Below are positions 1 through 8,070 of a stretch of 64,000 bases of DNA, piece by piece. Both the position numbers and the translations under genes were made by a program. The stretch's first letter is position 1, and every line of letters starts with the position of its first letter. The notes under the pieces are model-generated. The model was not told the DNA's origin. It was given only the letters and a program-made list of their open reading frames with translations, and ran no database searches. This stretch comes from Desulfofalx alkaliphila DSM 12257 (GTDB lineage: Bacteria > Bacillota > Desulfotomaculia > Desulfotomaculales > Desulfohalotomaculaceae). Where the stretch lies: assembly GCF_000711975.1 (NCBI RefSeq), contig NZ_JONT01000004.1, positions 62,001-126,000 of the forward strand, written 5' to 3'.

Positions 1-699
1 TCATACAGAAGATGGGTATTTAATTACCTTAATCAAGAAGAACTGCCCCATAAGGCAGTGGTTTTACACGGTTTAACCGGGGTTGGTAAAACCCATGTTT
101 TAGAGAAGTTAGAAAAAAAGGGAGCTCCTGTGTTAGATTTAGAGGGCTTAGCCTGCAACAGGGGTTCAGTATTTGGCAATATAAATATGCCCCCTTCACC
201 GGGACAAAAAAAATTTGAATCTTTAATTGTAGATAAATTAGAAACCTTTGCGCCAAGTAAATATTTTATAGTTGAATGCGAAGGAAAAAGACTAGGTAAT
301 TTACTGGTACCGCAGGTGATAACAAAAAAAATAAATAGCGGTTATAAAATACTTTTATACGCAAAACTAAGCACTAGGGTAAACAGGATTATAGAGGATT
401 ATACCGTTGGCCTAAATCACAATATAAAGGAACTGCAAATATCTACCACAAGGTTAGCTAAAAGATTGGGGTGGAAAAAGGTAGAAGAAATAAACCTGTT
501 ATTAGAAGAAGAAAATTTTACAGAGGCATTTAGCTATCTTTTAACATTTTACTATGATCCTCTATATAAATACCCTCAACAACCGGACGAAAACTATAAT
601 CTATGTGTAGAATGTGAAGATCTTGACCAAGCGGCCGAAGAAATATATCAGCATATTAAAAAACTACCAGGGTACAATGATGTAAGGAACAGGAGGTGA
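1..699 (+). CDS. mnmH: tRNA 2-selenouridine/geranyl-2-thiouridine synthase MnmH, C-terminal part (5' end outside window)
   Basis: MnmH replaces sulfur of 2-thiouridine at the tRNA wobble base with selenium, using selenophosphate. The frame is open to base 1, so the gene begins upstream; about 232 residues are visible of the family's usual 350 or so. Seen: a Walker A P-loop (GLTGVGKT, bases 70-93) and, shortly after it, the family signature LDLEGLACNRGSVFG. The N-terminal rhodanese domain with its catalytic Cys is not in the window, and in some Firmicutes it is a separate gene, so GTG 58 could in principle start a split P-loop subunit. I prefer a truncated view because the upstream residues also read like MnmH and no ribosome binding site precedes 58. 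The stop sits inside the ribosome binding site of the next gene. Confidence 0.8.
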   Translation, partial: SYRRWVFNYLNQEELPHKAVVLHGLTGVGKTHVLEKLEKKGAPVLDLEGLACNRGSVFGNINMPPSPGQKKFESLIVDKLETFAPSKYFIVECEGKRLGNLLVPQVITKKINSGYKILLYAKLSTRVNRIIEDYTVGLNHNIKELQISTTRLAKRLGWKKVEEINLLLEEENFTEAFSYLLTFYYDPLYKYPQQPDENYNLCVECEDLDQAAEEIYQHIKKLPGYNDVRNRR

Positions 700-704
700 C
701 ACCT

Positions 705-1487
705 TTGGATGTTGGCAACCGTTTAAGGGAATCGAGACTTGCCCAAGGGTATTCACTTGAACAAGTGGAAGAGGCCACAAAAATAAGGTCCAAATATATA
801 GAAGCTCTGGAAAATGAAGAATATCATTTATTACCCGGTGAGGTATATGTGGTAGCCTTTATGCGTAATTATGCTAAATACTTAGGGTTAGATGATGAAG
901 AATTGGTGCAGCAATACAGGGCTCAACAATCTCCACCTACGCCGGAAATATCCCAGGAAGATTATACGGAAAAACCAAAAAGACGTAAAAGAAGAGAAAT
1001 AAGACGAAAACCCAGAAAAGGCAAGCCTCGCACTTTATCCTATGTCATTGTGGCCTCAATAATTTTTTTAGCCGTCATTGCGTTTGCCGCTATGAATTCA
1101 GATAAATCATCAAAGCCCGACACTGCCCAACAGCCAGGGGTGGGCCAGGAGGACAGGCTGCCCGATACTGATATAGGAGAACAGGATGACAATGATGGAT
1201 TGGATGGCAACTTACCCAATGAAGATCCTGATCAACCGCAACAGGTTGAGTTGGTTTTAAGTGTAGTGGAAGATCGGTGTTGGATGAATATAGAAGTGGA
1301 TGGTCAAACAGAGTTTTCCGGCATTGCCAGTGCCGGAGAAATAAAGGAGTTTATTGGACAAGAACGAATATATATAGAGTTAGGCAACGCAGGGGTGGTG
1401 GAAGTACAGTTAAACGGGGAAAATTTAGGTACTCTGGCTCCTAGGAATCATGTATATAGAACGGAATTTACAGTACAGCAGGGTTAA
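705..1487 (+). CDS. RodZ-like helix-turn-helix membrane protein
   Basis: The 260-residue product has an N-terminal Xre-type helix-turn-helix (about residues 5-65, with RLRESRLAQGYSLEQVEEAT), a very basic linker (KPKRRKRREIRRKPRKGK), one transmembrane helix (about 112-130), an acidic low-complexity stretch and a C-terminal DUF4115-type beta domain containing EVQLNGENLG. This is the RodZ/YmfM architecture: a bitopic protein linking MreB-type cytoskeleton to cell-wall growth. TTG 705 is chosen because AGGAGG at 691-696 is 8 bases upstream; GTG 696 overlaps that site. In B. subtilis ymfM also lies just ahead of pgsA, which supports the call. A strong terminator follows. Confidence 0.8.
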   Translation: MDVGNRLRESRLAQGYSLEQVEEATKIRSKYIEALENEEYHLLPGEVYVVAFMRNYAKYLGLDDEELVQQYRAQQSPPTPEISQEDYTEKPKRRKRREIRRKPRKGKPRTLSYVIVASIIFLAVIAFAAMNSDKSSKPDTAQQPGVGQEDRLPDTDIGEQDDNDGLDGNLPNEDPDQPQQVELVLSVVEDRCWMNIEVDGQTEFSGIASAGEIKEFIGQERIYIELGNAGVVEVQLNGENLGTLAPRNHVYRTEFTVQQG

Positions 1488-1495
1488 ATATATTT

Positions 1496-1533
1496 AAAGG
1501 AACCCATTATATCAATTATAATGGGTTCCTTTT
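1496..1533 (+). terminator. intrinsic terminator after the rodZ-like gene
   Basis: A 15-bp stem (AAAGGAACCCATTAT paired with its complement ending GGGTTCCTTT) is followed by a short T tract. It lies between the end of the rodZ-like gene and the end of the convergent zinc-ribbon gene, so it may serve both. Confidence 0.85.
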
Positions 1534-1557
1534 CTGGCTATCAAAAAAATCGTGGCG

Positions 1558-1848
1558 CTATTCATCGCCTTTTATATGCCAGCCGCAGTTTGGGCAAAAA
1601 TTAGCATTTGGTTTATAATAATGGTGGCATTTGGGGCAGGCCACTTCAATATCATCGGTAACATCAATGGTGCTTTTTTTGCTTAATTTAGGACGGGTGG
1701 CCAGATGCAGTGGGAAAAACACAAAAAACAGAAAGGTAACGCCCATGCCCCATAGCAGGGATGAAATGTGAGAGCGTCCCCTTTGTAAAGAGTCCCAAAC
1801 TGTATATATGCCGGCTAAGAAAAAAATTAAAAAGCTAAGATAGTGCAA
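1558..1848 (-). CDS. small membrane protein with C-terminal zinc ribbon
   Basis: A 96-residue product of unknown function. It has two hydrophobic segments (about residues 3-18 and 30-48) and ends in a double CxxC zinc ribbon (CPKCHHYYKPNANFCPNC), expected to face the cytoplasm. TTG at 1846-1848 is the preferred start because GGAGAGG lies 7 bases upstream on this strand; the longer open frame to 1920 has no ribosome binding site. Membrane-anchored zinc ribbons of this type occur widely in Firmicutes without an assigned role. It is monocistronic and convergent with the rodZ-like gene. Confidence 0.6.
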   Translation of the reverse strand: MHYLSFLIFFLAGIYTVWDSLQRGRSHISSLLWGMGVTFLFFVFFPLHLATRPKLSKKSTIDVTDDIEVACPKCHHYYKPNANFCPNCGWHIKGDE

Positions 1849-2031
1849 ATTATTCACCTCTCCATATATATATATTATGCCATAAAAAGCAATACTGCAA
1901 TGATTATATTTGTAGCTCAATTTATAGAACCCATAAGATGTAAAGCAAACTTTTGTTTATGGTTGTGCTCTGGAGGCAAGGCATTTATACTTTAACTGTA
2001 GATGGTGAACAATACACTGGAGGAAATAACG

Positions 2032-3363
2032 ATGACAAAAAAGAAAGTTGCAGTGGTTAGCTTAGGTTGTGCTAAAAATCTGGTGGATACCGAAAATATG
2101 TTAGGTCTTATGTGCGAAAGCGGCTATGAAGTAACCACCGATGAAAGCCAAGCCCAAATACTATTGGTAAATACCTGTGGGTTTATTGAGTCTGCTAAGG
2201 AAGAATCAATCCAAGCTATATTAAACCTTGCACAACATAAAAAAACCACAGACGCAAAACTCATCGTAGCAGGATGTTTGGCGCAAAGATACAAGGACGA
2301 AATAATGGAGCAAATGCCAGAGATAGATGCCATTGTGGGCACAGGAAACATTAAAGAAATAGTGGATGTGGTCGAAAAAACATTGAAAGGCCAACGGGTT
2401 AACACCGTAAAAGAACCGGGTTTCGACCTTGATAATTATATCCCCCGTGTTATTTCAATCCCTGGACACAGTGCATATGTGAAAATAGCCGAAGGGTGTA
2501 ATAACCGCTGTGCCTATTGTGCTATACCGAGCATTAGGGGTAAGTACCGCAGCAAACCAATGGAAATAATAGAAGAAGAGGTTCGTGAACTTGTTAATGG
2601 GGGTATAGTAGAGATTATCTTGGTGGCCCAAGATACCACCCTTTATGGCATTGATCTTTACGGAGATTACAAGCTATCTGAATTACTCAACAGACTGGCT
2701 AAAATAGAGCAATTAAAATGGTTAAGGGTTATGTATTGTTATCCCACGCACTTTATGGATGACCTTATAAAAACCATTGCCGAAACACCTAAGGTGTGCA
2801 AGTACATAGATTTACCGCTACAACATGCTTCTGATACCGTACTGTGCAGAATGAACCGTAGAGGAAAGGTGCAGCAGATAAAAAATTTAATTGCAAAAAT
2901 AAGGGCAAATATTCCTGACGTTACTTTACGCACCTCATTTATAGTGGGCTTTCCCGGTGAAACAGAAGAAGATTTTGCGCAATTGTTATCATTTATGGAA
3001 GAAATAAGATTTGATCGGGTGGGTGTATTTAAATACTCATTGGAAGAGGATACCCCTGCCTATGAAATGCCAAATCAAGTGGATGAAAAAACAAAAGAAG
3101 AAAGATACCATCGTGCCATGGCTTTGCAACAGAAAATATCCCTTAATAAAAACAGGGAAAAAATCGGAAGGATTATAGAAGTTTTGGTGGAAGGTGAAGT
3201 GCCGGATGAGCCCGGCACCTATGTGGGAAGAAGCCAAGGAGATGCTCCGGAAGTTGATGGAATAGTTTACTTTAAGGCAGGAAAAAAGGTAGAATATGGC
3301 GAACTGGTACAAATCAAAATTACAGACTCTGCTGAATACGACCTGATGGGAGTTTTGATATAA
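2032..3363 (+). CDS. rimO: ribosomal protein S12 methylthiotransferase RimO
   Basis: RimO adds a methylthio group to a conserved aspartate of ribosomal protein S12. The 443-residue product has the N-terminal MTTase domain with three cluster-binding cysteines (C13 in SLGCAKN, C49 in NTCGF, C82 in AGCLAQ), the radical-SAM motif C156xxxC160xxC163 and a C-terminal TRAM domain. SLGCAKNLVDTE and the PSIRGKYRS stretch after the radical-SAM cysteines separate it from MiaB, which is also present at 50.7 kb. ATG 2032 is used because GGAGG (2019-2023) is 8 bases upstream; the longer frame to GTG 2002 lacks one. The stop abuts pgsA, so the two are probably cotranscribed. Confidence 0.93.
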   Translation: MTKKKVAVVSLGCAKNLVDTENMLGLMCESGYEVTTDESQAQILLVNTCGFIESAKEESIQAILNLAQHKKTTDAKLIVAGCLAQRYKDEIMEQMPEIDAIVGTGNIKEIVDVVEKTLKGQRVNTVKEPGFDLDNYIPRVISIPGHSAYVKIAEGCNNRCAYCAIPSIRGKYRSKPMEIIEEEVRELVNGGIVEIILVAQDTTLYGIDLYGDYKLSELLNRLAKIEQLKWLRVMYCYPTHFMDDLIKTIAETPKVCKYIDLPLQHASDTVLCRMNRRGKVQQIKNLIAKIRANIPDVTLRTSFIVGFPGETEEDFAQLLSFMEEIRFDRVGVFKYSLEEDTPAYEMPNQVDEKTKEERYHRAMALQQKISLNKNREKIGRIIEVLVEGEVPDEPGTYVGRSQGDAPEVDGIVYFKAGKKVEYGELVQIKITDSAEYDLMGVLI

Positions 3364-3900
3364 ATGAACTTACCTAACCGCCTGACACTTGCCAGGATAT
3401 TTTTAGTACCGGTTTTTTTACTGGTTGTAACGACTAAATTGCCCTATGGCGACTTACTGGCCGCTGCAGTTTTTATACTGGCAGCAAGCACCGACGGATT
3501 AGACGGCTACTTTGCCAGAAAAAACAAAATGGTAACCAGGTTTGGAAAAGTTATGGATCCTCTGGCTGACAAACTGCTGGTAACAGCTGCCCTGGTCAGT
3601 CTTGTGGGATTGCAGCGTTTGTCCCCATGGGTGGCAGTAATCATAATTGGGCGCGAATTTGCAGTGTCGGGATTGAGGACAATGGCTGCTTCAGAGGGTA
3701 CTGTTATTGCTGCAAGTAAATTGGGTAAATACAAAACAGTTAGCCAGATTATTGCCATTGTAGTAATGTTTATTCCACAACTCCCTTACTACTCTGTGTT
3801 AGGTAATCTTGCTATGACAGTCGCAGTGGTGTTTACCATTTGGTCCGGTATAGACTACTTTGCCAAGAATTGGCAGGCAATTAAAAAGGGCGGGCTTTAA
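3364..3900 (+). CDS. pgsA: CDP-diacylglycerol-glycerol-3-phosphate 3-phosphatidyltransferase
   Basis: This enzyme makes phosphatidylglycerol phosphate in the membrane, the committed step to phosphatidylglycerol and cardiolipin. The 178-residue hydrophobic protein carries the CDP-alcohol phosphotransferase signature (DG..AR, then G...D...D) around residues 45-72, seen as DGLDGYFAR and FGKVMDPLADK. Several transmembrane helices are evident. ATG 3364 directly follows the rimO stop with no gap, so translation is probably coupled; no separate ribosome binding site of note is visible. Confidence 0.93.
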   Translation: MNLPNRLTLARIFLVPVFLLVVTTKLPYGDLLAAAVFILAASTDGLDGYFARKNKMVTRFGKVMDPLADKLLVTAALVSLVGLQRLSPWVAVIIIGREFAVSGLRTMAASEGTVIAASKLGKYKTVSQIIAIVVMFIPQLPYYSVLGNLAMTVAVVFTIWSGIDYFAKNWQAIKKGGL

Positions 3901-3948
3901 TATTTATAATAATGATTGTAGTCCACAGCCCACCACCAATTATTACAT

Positions 3949-3977
3949 TTGTAGCACCAATACAAATGTGCTATAAT
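3949..3977 (+). promoter_or_regulatory. SigA promoter of rnpB
   Basis: A -35 box TTGTAG (3949-3954) and a perfect -10 box TATAAT (3972-3977) are separated by 17 bases. Transcription should start near 3984, exactly where the RNase P RNA P1 helix begins. Confidence 0.75.
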
Positions 3978-3984
3978 AGGGTTC

Positions 3985-4347
3985 CTGGGAGTACAGCGGA
4001 CAGTCGCTGTTGTGGTACCTTAATAAATTAGTACCATGATAGAGGAAAGTCGAGACGCACACAGCCCTTTGGCTGTAAAATGGAGCTCAGCGCAAGCTGA
4101 GGCAGGGCGACCTGACGACGGAGAAAAAAACTCTAGTAGTTTTGAGTAACCATAAAGTGCCACAGAAACTAATTCATCGGGCGACCGGTGAGTGCAAGGG
4201 TAAACTCCTCCAGTGCGCAACCCAAATAGGCGAACGGCTATGCCGAGTCGCGGGTAGGGGCACCCCGGAAACGGGGAAGATATATTATTATATATCTTAG
4301 ATAGATGACTGTCGAAAACAGAATCTCGCTTACAGCTGTACTCCTTT
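3985..4347 (+). ncRNA. rnpB: RNase P RNA
   Basis: This is the catalytic RNA that trims tRNA 5' leaders. Seen: the conserved core GAGGAAAGTCGAGACGCA near 4042, ACAGAAACTAATTC near 4163, the GGCGAACGGC region near 4229, and the 3' core GAAAACAGAATCTCGCTTAC near 4313-4333. The P1 helix pairs GGAGTACAGC (3988-3997) with GCTGTACTCC (4335-4344), which fixes both ends to within a few bases. It has its own SigA promoter and terminator. I could not decide by eye between the A and B structural types. Open frames on either strand here are accidental. Confidence 0.93.
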
Positions 4348-4355
4348 ATGGGTAC

Positions 4356-4382
4356 AAAAAGGCGCCATCGGCGCCTTTTTTC
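4356..4382 (+). terminator. rnpB terminator
   Basis: The GC-rich stem GGCGCC-ATCG-GGCGCC region (4361-4375) is flanked by an A run upstream and a TTTTTT run downstream. Confidence 0.9.
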
Positions 4383-4480
4383 TTACCAACTGTTTCAAGG
4401 TGATATATATAATTAACTATGTTATAATGCTTAGTGTTATCTCACTAACTAACTTTGAAGTATTAGGAAGGGTGATGCCC

Positions 4481-5038
4481 GTGAAATGGCGTGGTTTTCA
4501 TATCCCAATTATAATTTTGTCATTACTGGGCGGACTGGCCTTATTCTTTGGCGGTCAATTTTTATATAACAAATATAATTACGAACAACCTTTGGAAAAT
4601 ATTTTTTCTAATAATGAATATGTGCAGAGCTACAACATCGAGAAGAAATCAGGAACTGTTCATATTGATATTGAAATTAAACCCAATGGTGATGTAAACA
4701 TTGCACAGGTGTACAAAACATTATATCAAGATTCCAAAGATGTTTTAGGTCGTGAGAATTTTACCATTGCTTTAAACGATAATCCAGACAGCGACCTCCA
4801 AGCTGCGTGGGAGAAAAGTCAATACTTTGTTCACCAAGCAATAATGCTAGGGAATTTCCCTGAAATGGCCGAACAAATAGAAAACTTCACGGCTGAAAAC
4901 AATGCCATTGCCAAGGTTTATGTTGAGCATGAAAATATTTATGTACAAATGTATAAGGAAAACGGCCATAACTTGTTGCGGGTTATATCCCGCCGGAATA
5001 ACAATGCTATAACAACAGGAGGTGGGGCCAATGATTAA
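4481..5038 (+). CDS. unknown membrane-anchored protein coupled to an FtsH-like protease
   Basis: A 185-residue product I do not recognise. It has a short cytoplasmic start (MKWRGFH), one transmembrane helix (about residues 7-28) and a hydrophilic domain of about 150 residues predicted to lie outside the membrane. GTG 4481 is preferred because AGGAAGGG (4465-4472) is 8 bases upstream; in-frame ATG 4475 would be only 2 bases away. The stop overlaps the start of the FtsH-like gene by 8 bases, so the two are translationally coupled. Because the FtsH-like partner has no external domain of its own, this protein may provide one in trans or act as an adaptor or substrate; that is inference. Confidence 0.6.
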   Translation: MKWRGFHIPIIILSLLGGLALFFGGQFLYNKYNYEQPLENIFSNNEYVQSYNIEKKSGTVHIDIEIKPNGDVNIAQVYKTLYQDSKDVLGRENFTIALNDNPDSDLQAAWEKSQYFVHQAIMLGNFPEMAEQIENFTAENNAIAKVYVEHENIYVQMYKENGHNLLRVISRRNNNAITTGGGAND

Positions 5039-6503
5039 AGAAATAAGTTTAGGCCTTGCCCTTGCAGTAATAATATTTTCCATAGTTGCAGGGTATAACA
5101 TTTTACCTTTAGTTATATTGGCTTTGGCAGGGGGGGTGCTATACTTCATAGCACAGTCCAGAGGTTTAGTTAAAAGTTTTGAAAGCTCTGATAAGCCAAA
5201 CACCAAAGTGAACTTTGAGCATATCGGGGGGCAGAAAACCGCCATAAAAGAGCTAAAAGAAGCATTAGATTTTATAAGAAATTATAAAGAAATCACATTG
5301 CTAGGAATTCGCCCCTTAAAAGGTATACTGCTCACCGGTCCTCCGGGTACCGGCAAAACCTTGTTGGCTAAAGCTGCGGCCAATTATACCGACGCAGTGT
5401 TTTTGGCAACCTCAGGTTCAGAGTTTGTAGAGATGTATGCCGGAGTTGGTGCCCAAAGGGTACGAAAACTTTTTAAAACTGCCCGGGAAAAAGCCAGTAA
5501 ACTGGGTAAAAATAATGCAATTATATTTGTAGACGAAGTTGAAACACTGGGGGCTAAACGCGGTCAAAACAGCAGCCACATGGAGTATGATCAAACTCTA
5601 AACGAGTTATTGGTTCAGATGGATGGGCTAAAAGCCGATGAATCTGTAAGAATATTGGTTATTGCGGCCACCAACAGGGCTGATATGCTTGACCCTGCTT
5701 TAATGCGCCCTGGGCGCTTTGACCGTCAAGTTAAAGTAGAGCTCCCAGACCGTCAAGGTCGTTTAGAAATATTGAAAATTCATGTCCGCAACAAACCGTT
5801 GGCAGATGACGTTGATTTAAACAACTTAGCCAAGGAAACTTTTGGTTTTTCAGGGGCACATTTAGAGAGTCTTGCCAATGAAGCAGCTATCTTTGCCATG
5901 CGTGAAAACTGTAAGCAGATACACTATCGCCATTTTCATGAAGCAGTTGATAAGGTAATTATGGGGGAAAAGTTGAACCGACGCCCCTCATCAGAGGAAT
6001 TACACAGGGTTGCCGTGCACGAGACAGGGCACGCATTGATATGCGAGTTACTTCGGCCAGGAGCGGTATCAACCCTTACAGTTACACCTCGGGGAGGAGC
6101 TTTAGGATATATGCGGCAGCACAATGAAGAAGAAATGTATTTATATACCAAAGATTACCTGGAAAATCAAATCGCAGTTATGTTAGCAGGGGCGATGGCT
6201 GAAGAACAGATAATTGGTAACCGCAGTACCGGTTCAGCCAATGATTTTGAAAAGGCCTTTAAAACAGCAGAAAATATTATCAAAACCGGTCTTAGTGACA
6301 TAGGTATAGTGTCTTGGGATAACCTTTCACAAGACCGGAAGTTTAAAGAGGTTAAAAAAATTCTTGAACAACAAGAAAAGAGAGTGGAAGGGTATATTAA
6401 ACAGCATATAGAAGAAATTAATAATACAGTAACTCTACTTTTGGAACAAGAAAAATTGACCGGTGATGAATTTAGAAAAATTATTAACAAAAAGGTGGCA
6501 TAA
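5031..6503 (+). CDS. compact FtsH-family membrane AAA+ metalloprotease
   Basis: FtsH proteases unfold and degrade membrane and regulatory proteins. At 490 residues this is shorter than canonical FtsH (about 600-650). Two adjacent transmembrane segments (about 4-22 and 25-43) have almost no loop between them, so the usual external domain is absent. The AAA module has Walker A GPPGTGKT (103-110), Walker B IIFVDEVE and the SRH (RPGRFDR). The protease has zinc site HETGH (330-334) and the distal Asp in SANDFEK (D405). The pore loop reads EMYAGVG rather than the usual EMFVGVG. ATG 5031 has AGGAGG (5017-5022) 8 bases upstream. All catalytic residues are present, so it should be active. It is probably a specialised paralogue rather than the housekeeping ftsH. 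Confidence 0.85.
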   Translation: MIKEISLGLALAVIIFSIVAGYNILPLVILALAGGVLYFIAQSRGLVKSFESSDKPNTKVNFEHIGGQKTAIKELKEALDFIRNYKEITLLGIRPLKGILLTGPPGTGKTLLAKAAANYTDAVFLATSGSEFVEMYAGVGAQRVRKLFKTAREKASKLGKNNAIIFVDEVETLGAKRGQNSSHMEYDQTLNELLVQMDGLKADESVRILVIAATNRADMLDPALMRPGRFDRQVKVELPDRQGRLEILKIHVRNKPLADDVDLNNLAKETFGFSGAHLESLANEAAIFAMRENCKQIHYRHFHEAVDKVIMGEKLNRRPSSEELHRVAVHETGHALICELLRPGAVSTLTVTPRGGALGYMRQHNEEEMYLYTKDYLENQIAVMLAGAMAEEQIIGNRSTGSANDFEKAFKTAENIIKTGLSDIGIVSWDNLSQDRKFKEVKKILEQQEKRVEGYIKQHIEEINNTVTLLLEQEKLTGDEFRKIINKKVA

Positions 6504-6588
6504 ATTTTTATGACATGTTATCATTTCTAGGGTTGGTAAATATCAACCCAATTTTCCTAATTAATTTGTAATAAACTTCACATGCCTG

Positions 6589-6617
6589 GCAGGATTTTTT
6601 GCTACCATGTAGAAAAT
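6589..6617 (+). promoter_or_regulatory. SigH-like promoter upstream of cinA
   Basis: GCAGGATTT (6589-6597), 11 bases, then GTAGAAAAT (6609-6617). This matches the B. subtilis SigH consensus RNAGGAWWW-N11/12-RNNGAATWW except GAAA for GAAT. It lies about 65 bases before the cinA start. Confidence 0.4.
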
Positions 6618-6680
6618 TATATTTGAACATGTAGTATAGAATGATTTTTAGATATTATATAAAAGTAGTGGGGTAATTAT

Positions 6681-7919
6681 ATGAAAGCAGAGCTCATCTT
6701 TACAGGAACGGAATTACTTTTAGGGCAAGTATTAAACACTCACGGCCGGTATTTAGGGCGCAGACTGTCTGATTTGGGTATTGAGGTTATACTGCATACC
6801 ACCGTCGGCGATGATTGGGAGCGTATGGCAAGTGTCTTTAAACAGGCTTTACAGCGATCAGATATAATTATCACTACCGGAGGTTTAGGACCTACCTCTG
6901 ATGACTTAACTAAGGAAACTATAGCTGAAGTGTTGGGTTTAAGCATGGTATTACATGAGGAGTCTTTGGCATCGATAAAACAATTTTTCACAAGCAGAGA
7001 TAACAAGATGCCGGATAGTAATCTAAAGCAAGCATATTTTCCTGAGGGCGCAAATGTAATACCAAATCCATGTGGAACAGCACCTGGAGCCATTATTGAA
7101 ACTAAAGACGGCAGGGTGGTAATTATATTACCGGGCCCACCCTGGGAACTGGAAGCAATGTGTGAAGGTTCGGTGGTTTCCTATTTAGCGTCTTTAGAAG
7201 GGCGTGGTGACGTAACACGATTTACAACTTTAAAACTAACAGGCATAAGGGAGGACGATGTTCAGGATTTATTGAATGACCTGGATGGTGTAAACAACCC
7301 GGAAATATCCTATATTGCACGTCCCGGCGAAGTTCATGTTCGTATTAGTGCACATGCAAAAACAGCCCAGCAAGCTGATAAACTGGTTAAACCCCTTGCC
7401 GATGAGGTAACAAAGCGGCTAAAACCATACATTTTCGCCATGGATGATGAAAGAATTGATTTTGTTGTGGGTGAGTTATTAAGAAAAAAAGATATGACCA
7501 TTGCCGTTGCAGAATCATGTACTGCTGGGATGGTTGAATCTCGCCTTTGTGATATGGCCGGATGTTCAAAATATTTAATTGGTGGGGTTGTTTGTTACAG
7601 CTCCATGGTAAAAGAAAAAATTCTAGGCATTGACCCCAAAGGTTTGGCTGAGCACGGGGCAGTCAGTGAATGGGCTGCCAAAGCAATGGCGGAAAATGTG
7701 CGCAGCATGCTTAAGTCTGATTTGGGTCTGGCTGTCACAGGAGTGGCAGGGCCTACGTCAAGTGAAAATAAACCCATCGGATTGGTATATATTGCCTTGG
7801 CTACGCCCGAAGGTACCCAATGTCGGGAATATAAAATGCCCGGACGACGCATGGCTATCCGCCAAGGCGCGGTTAACGCATCTTTAAAAATGGTTCGCCA
7901 TTATTTAGAGGGTACATAG
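6681..7919 (+). CDS. cinA: competence/damage-inducible protein CinA (nicotinamide-nucleotide amidase)
   Basis: CinA hydrolyses nicotinamide mononucleotide and, through its N-terminal domain, ADP-ribose, recycling pyridine nucleotides. The 412-residue product is full length: an N-terminal MoaB/MogA-like domain (AELIFTGTELLLGQVLN; TTGGLGPTSDDLTKE) and a C-terminal amidase domain starting near residue 255 (AVAESCTAGMVESRL; TGVAGPTSSENKPIGLVY). In Firmicutes it usually sits just ahead of recA; here a helicase gene lies between. Start ATG 6681 follows a weak GGGGT site. A SigH-like promoter precedes it and a terminator follows. Confidence 0.93.
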   Translation: MKAELIFTGTELLLGQVLNTHGRYLGRRLSDLGIEVILHTTVGDDWERMASVFKQALQRSDIIITTGGLGPTSDDLTKETIAEVLGLSMVLHEESLASIKQFFTSRDNKMPDSNLKQAYFPEGANVIPNPCGTAPGAIIETKDGRVVIILPGPPWELEAMCEGSVVSYLASLEGRGDVTRFTTLKLTGIREDDVQDLLNDLDGVNNPEISYIARPGEVHVRISAHAKTAQQADKLVKPLADEVTKRLKPYIFAMDDERIDFVVGELLRKKDMTIAVAESCTAGMVESRLCDMAGCSKYLIGGVVCYSSMVKEKILGIDPKGLAEHGAVSEWAAKAMAENVRSMLKSDLGLAVTGVAGPTSSENKPIGLVYIALATPEGTQCREYKMPGRRMAIRQGAVNASLKMVRHYLEGT

Positions 7920-7940
7920 GTTGTGTTATTTAATTATATA

Positions 7941-7996
7941 AAAAACAAAGGCTTTCGTTTATTTATGAAAGACTAAGCGAAGACCTTTGTTTTTAT
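7941..7996 (+). terminator. terminator after cinA
   Basis: AAAAACAAAGG (7941-7951) pairs with CCTTTGTTTTT (7984-7995), enclosing a second short stem (CTTTC/GAAAG). A T-rich run follows. Confidence 0.75.
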
Positions 7997-8070
7997 TTTT
8001 TGCATTAAATTGTTTTTTAAGATAAAATACCTTAGGAAAAAAATTAGGAAAAAAATTCTTGGAGGATGTT

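Noticed and set aside
4020-4220. A minus-strand open frame of 66 codons
   Set aside because: It lies wholly inside the RNase P RNA and has no ribosome binding site.
4440-4480. ATG 4400 as the start of the FtsH-neighbour gene
   Set aside because: It has no ribosome binding site, and the extra 27 residues are not needed for the membrane anchor; GTG 4481 has AGGAAGGG at a good distance.
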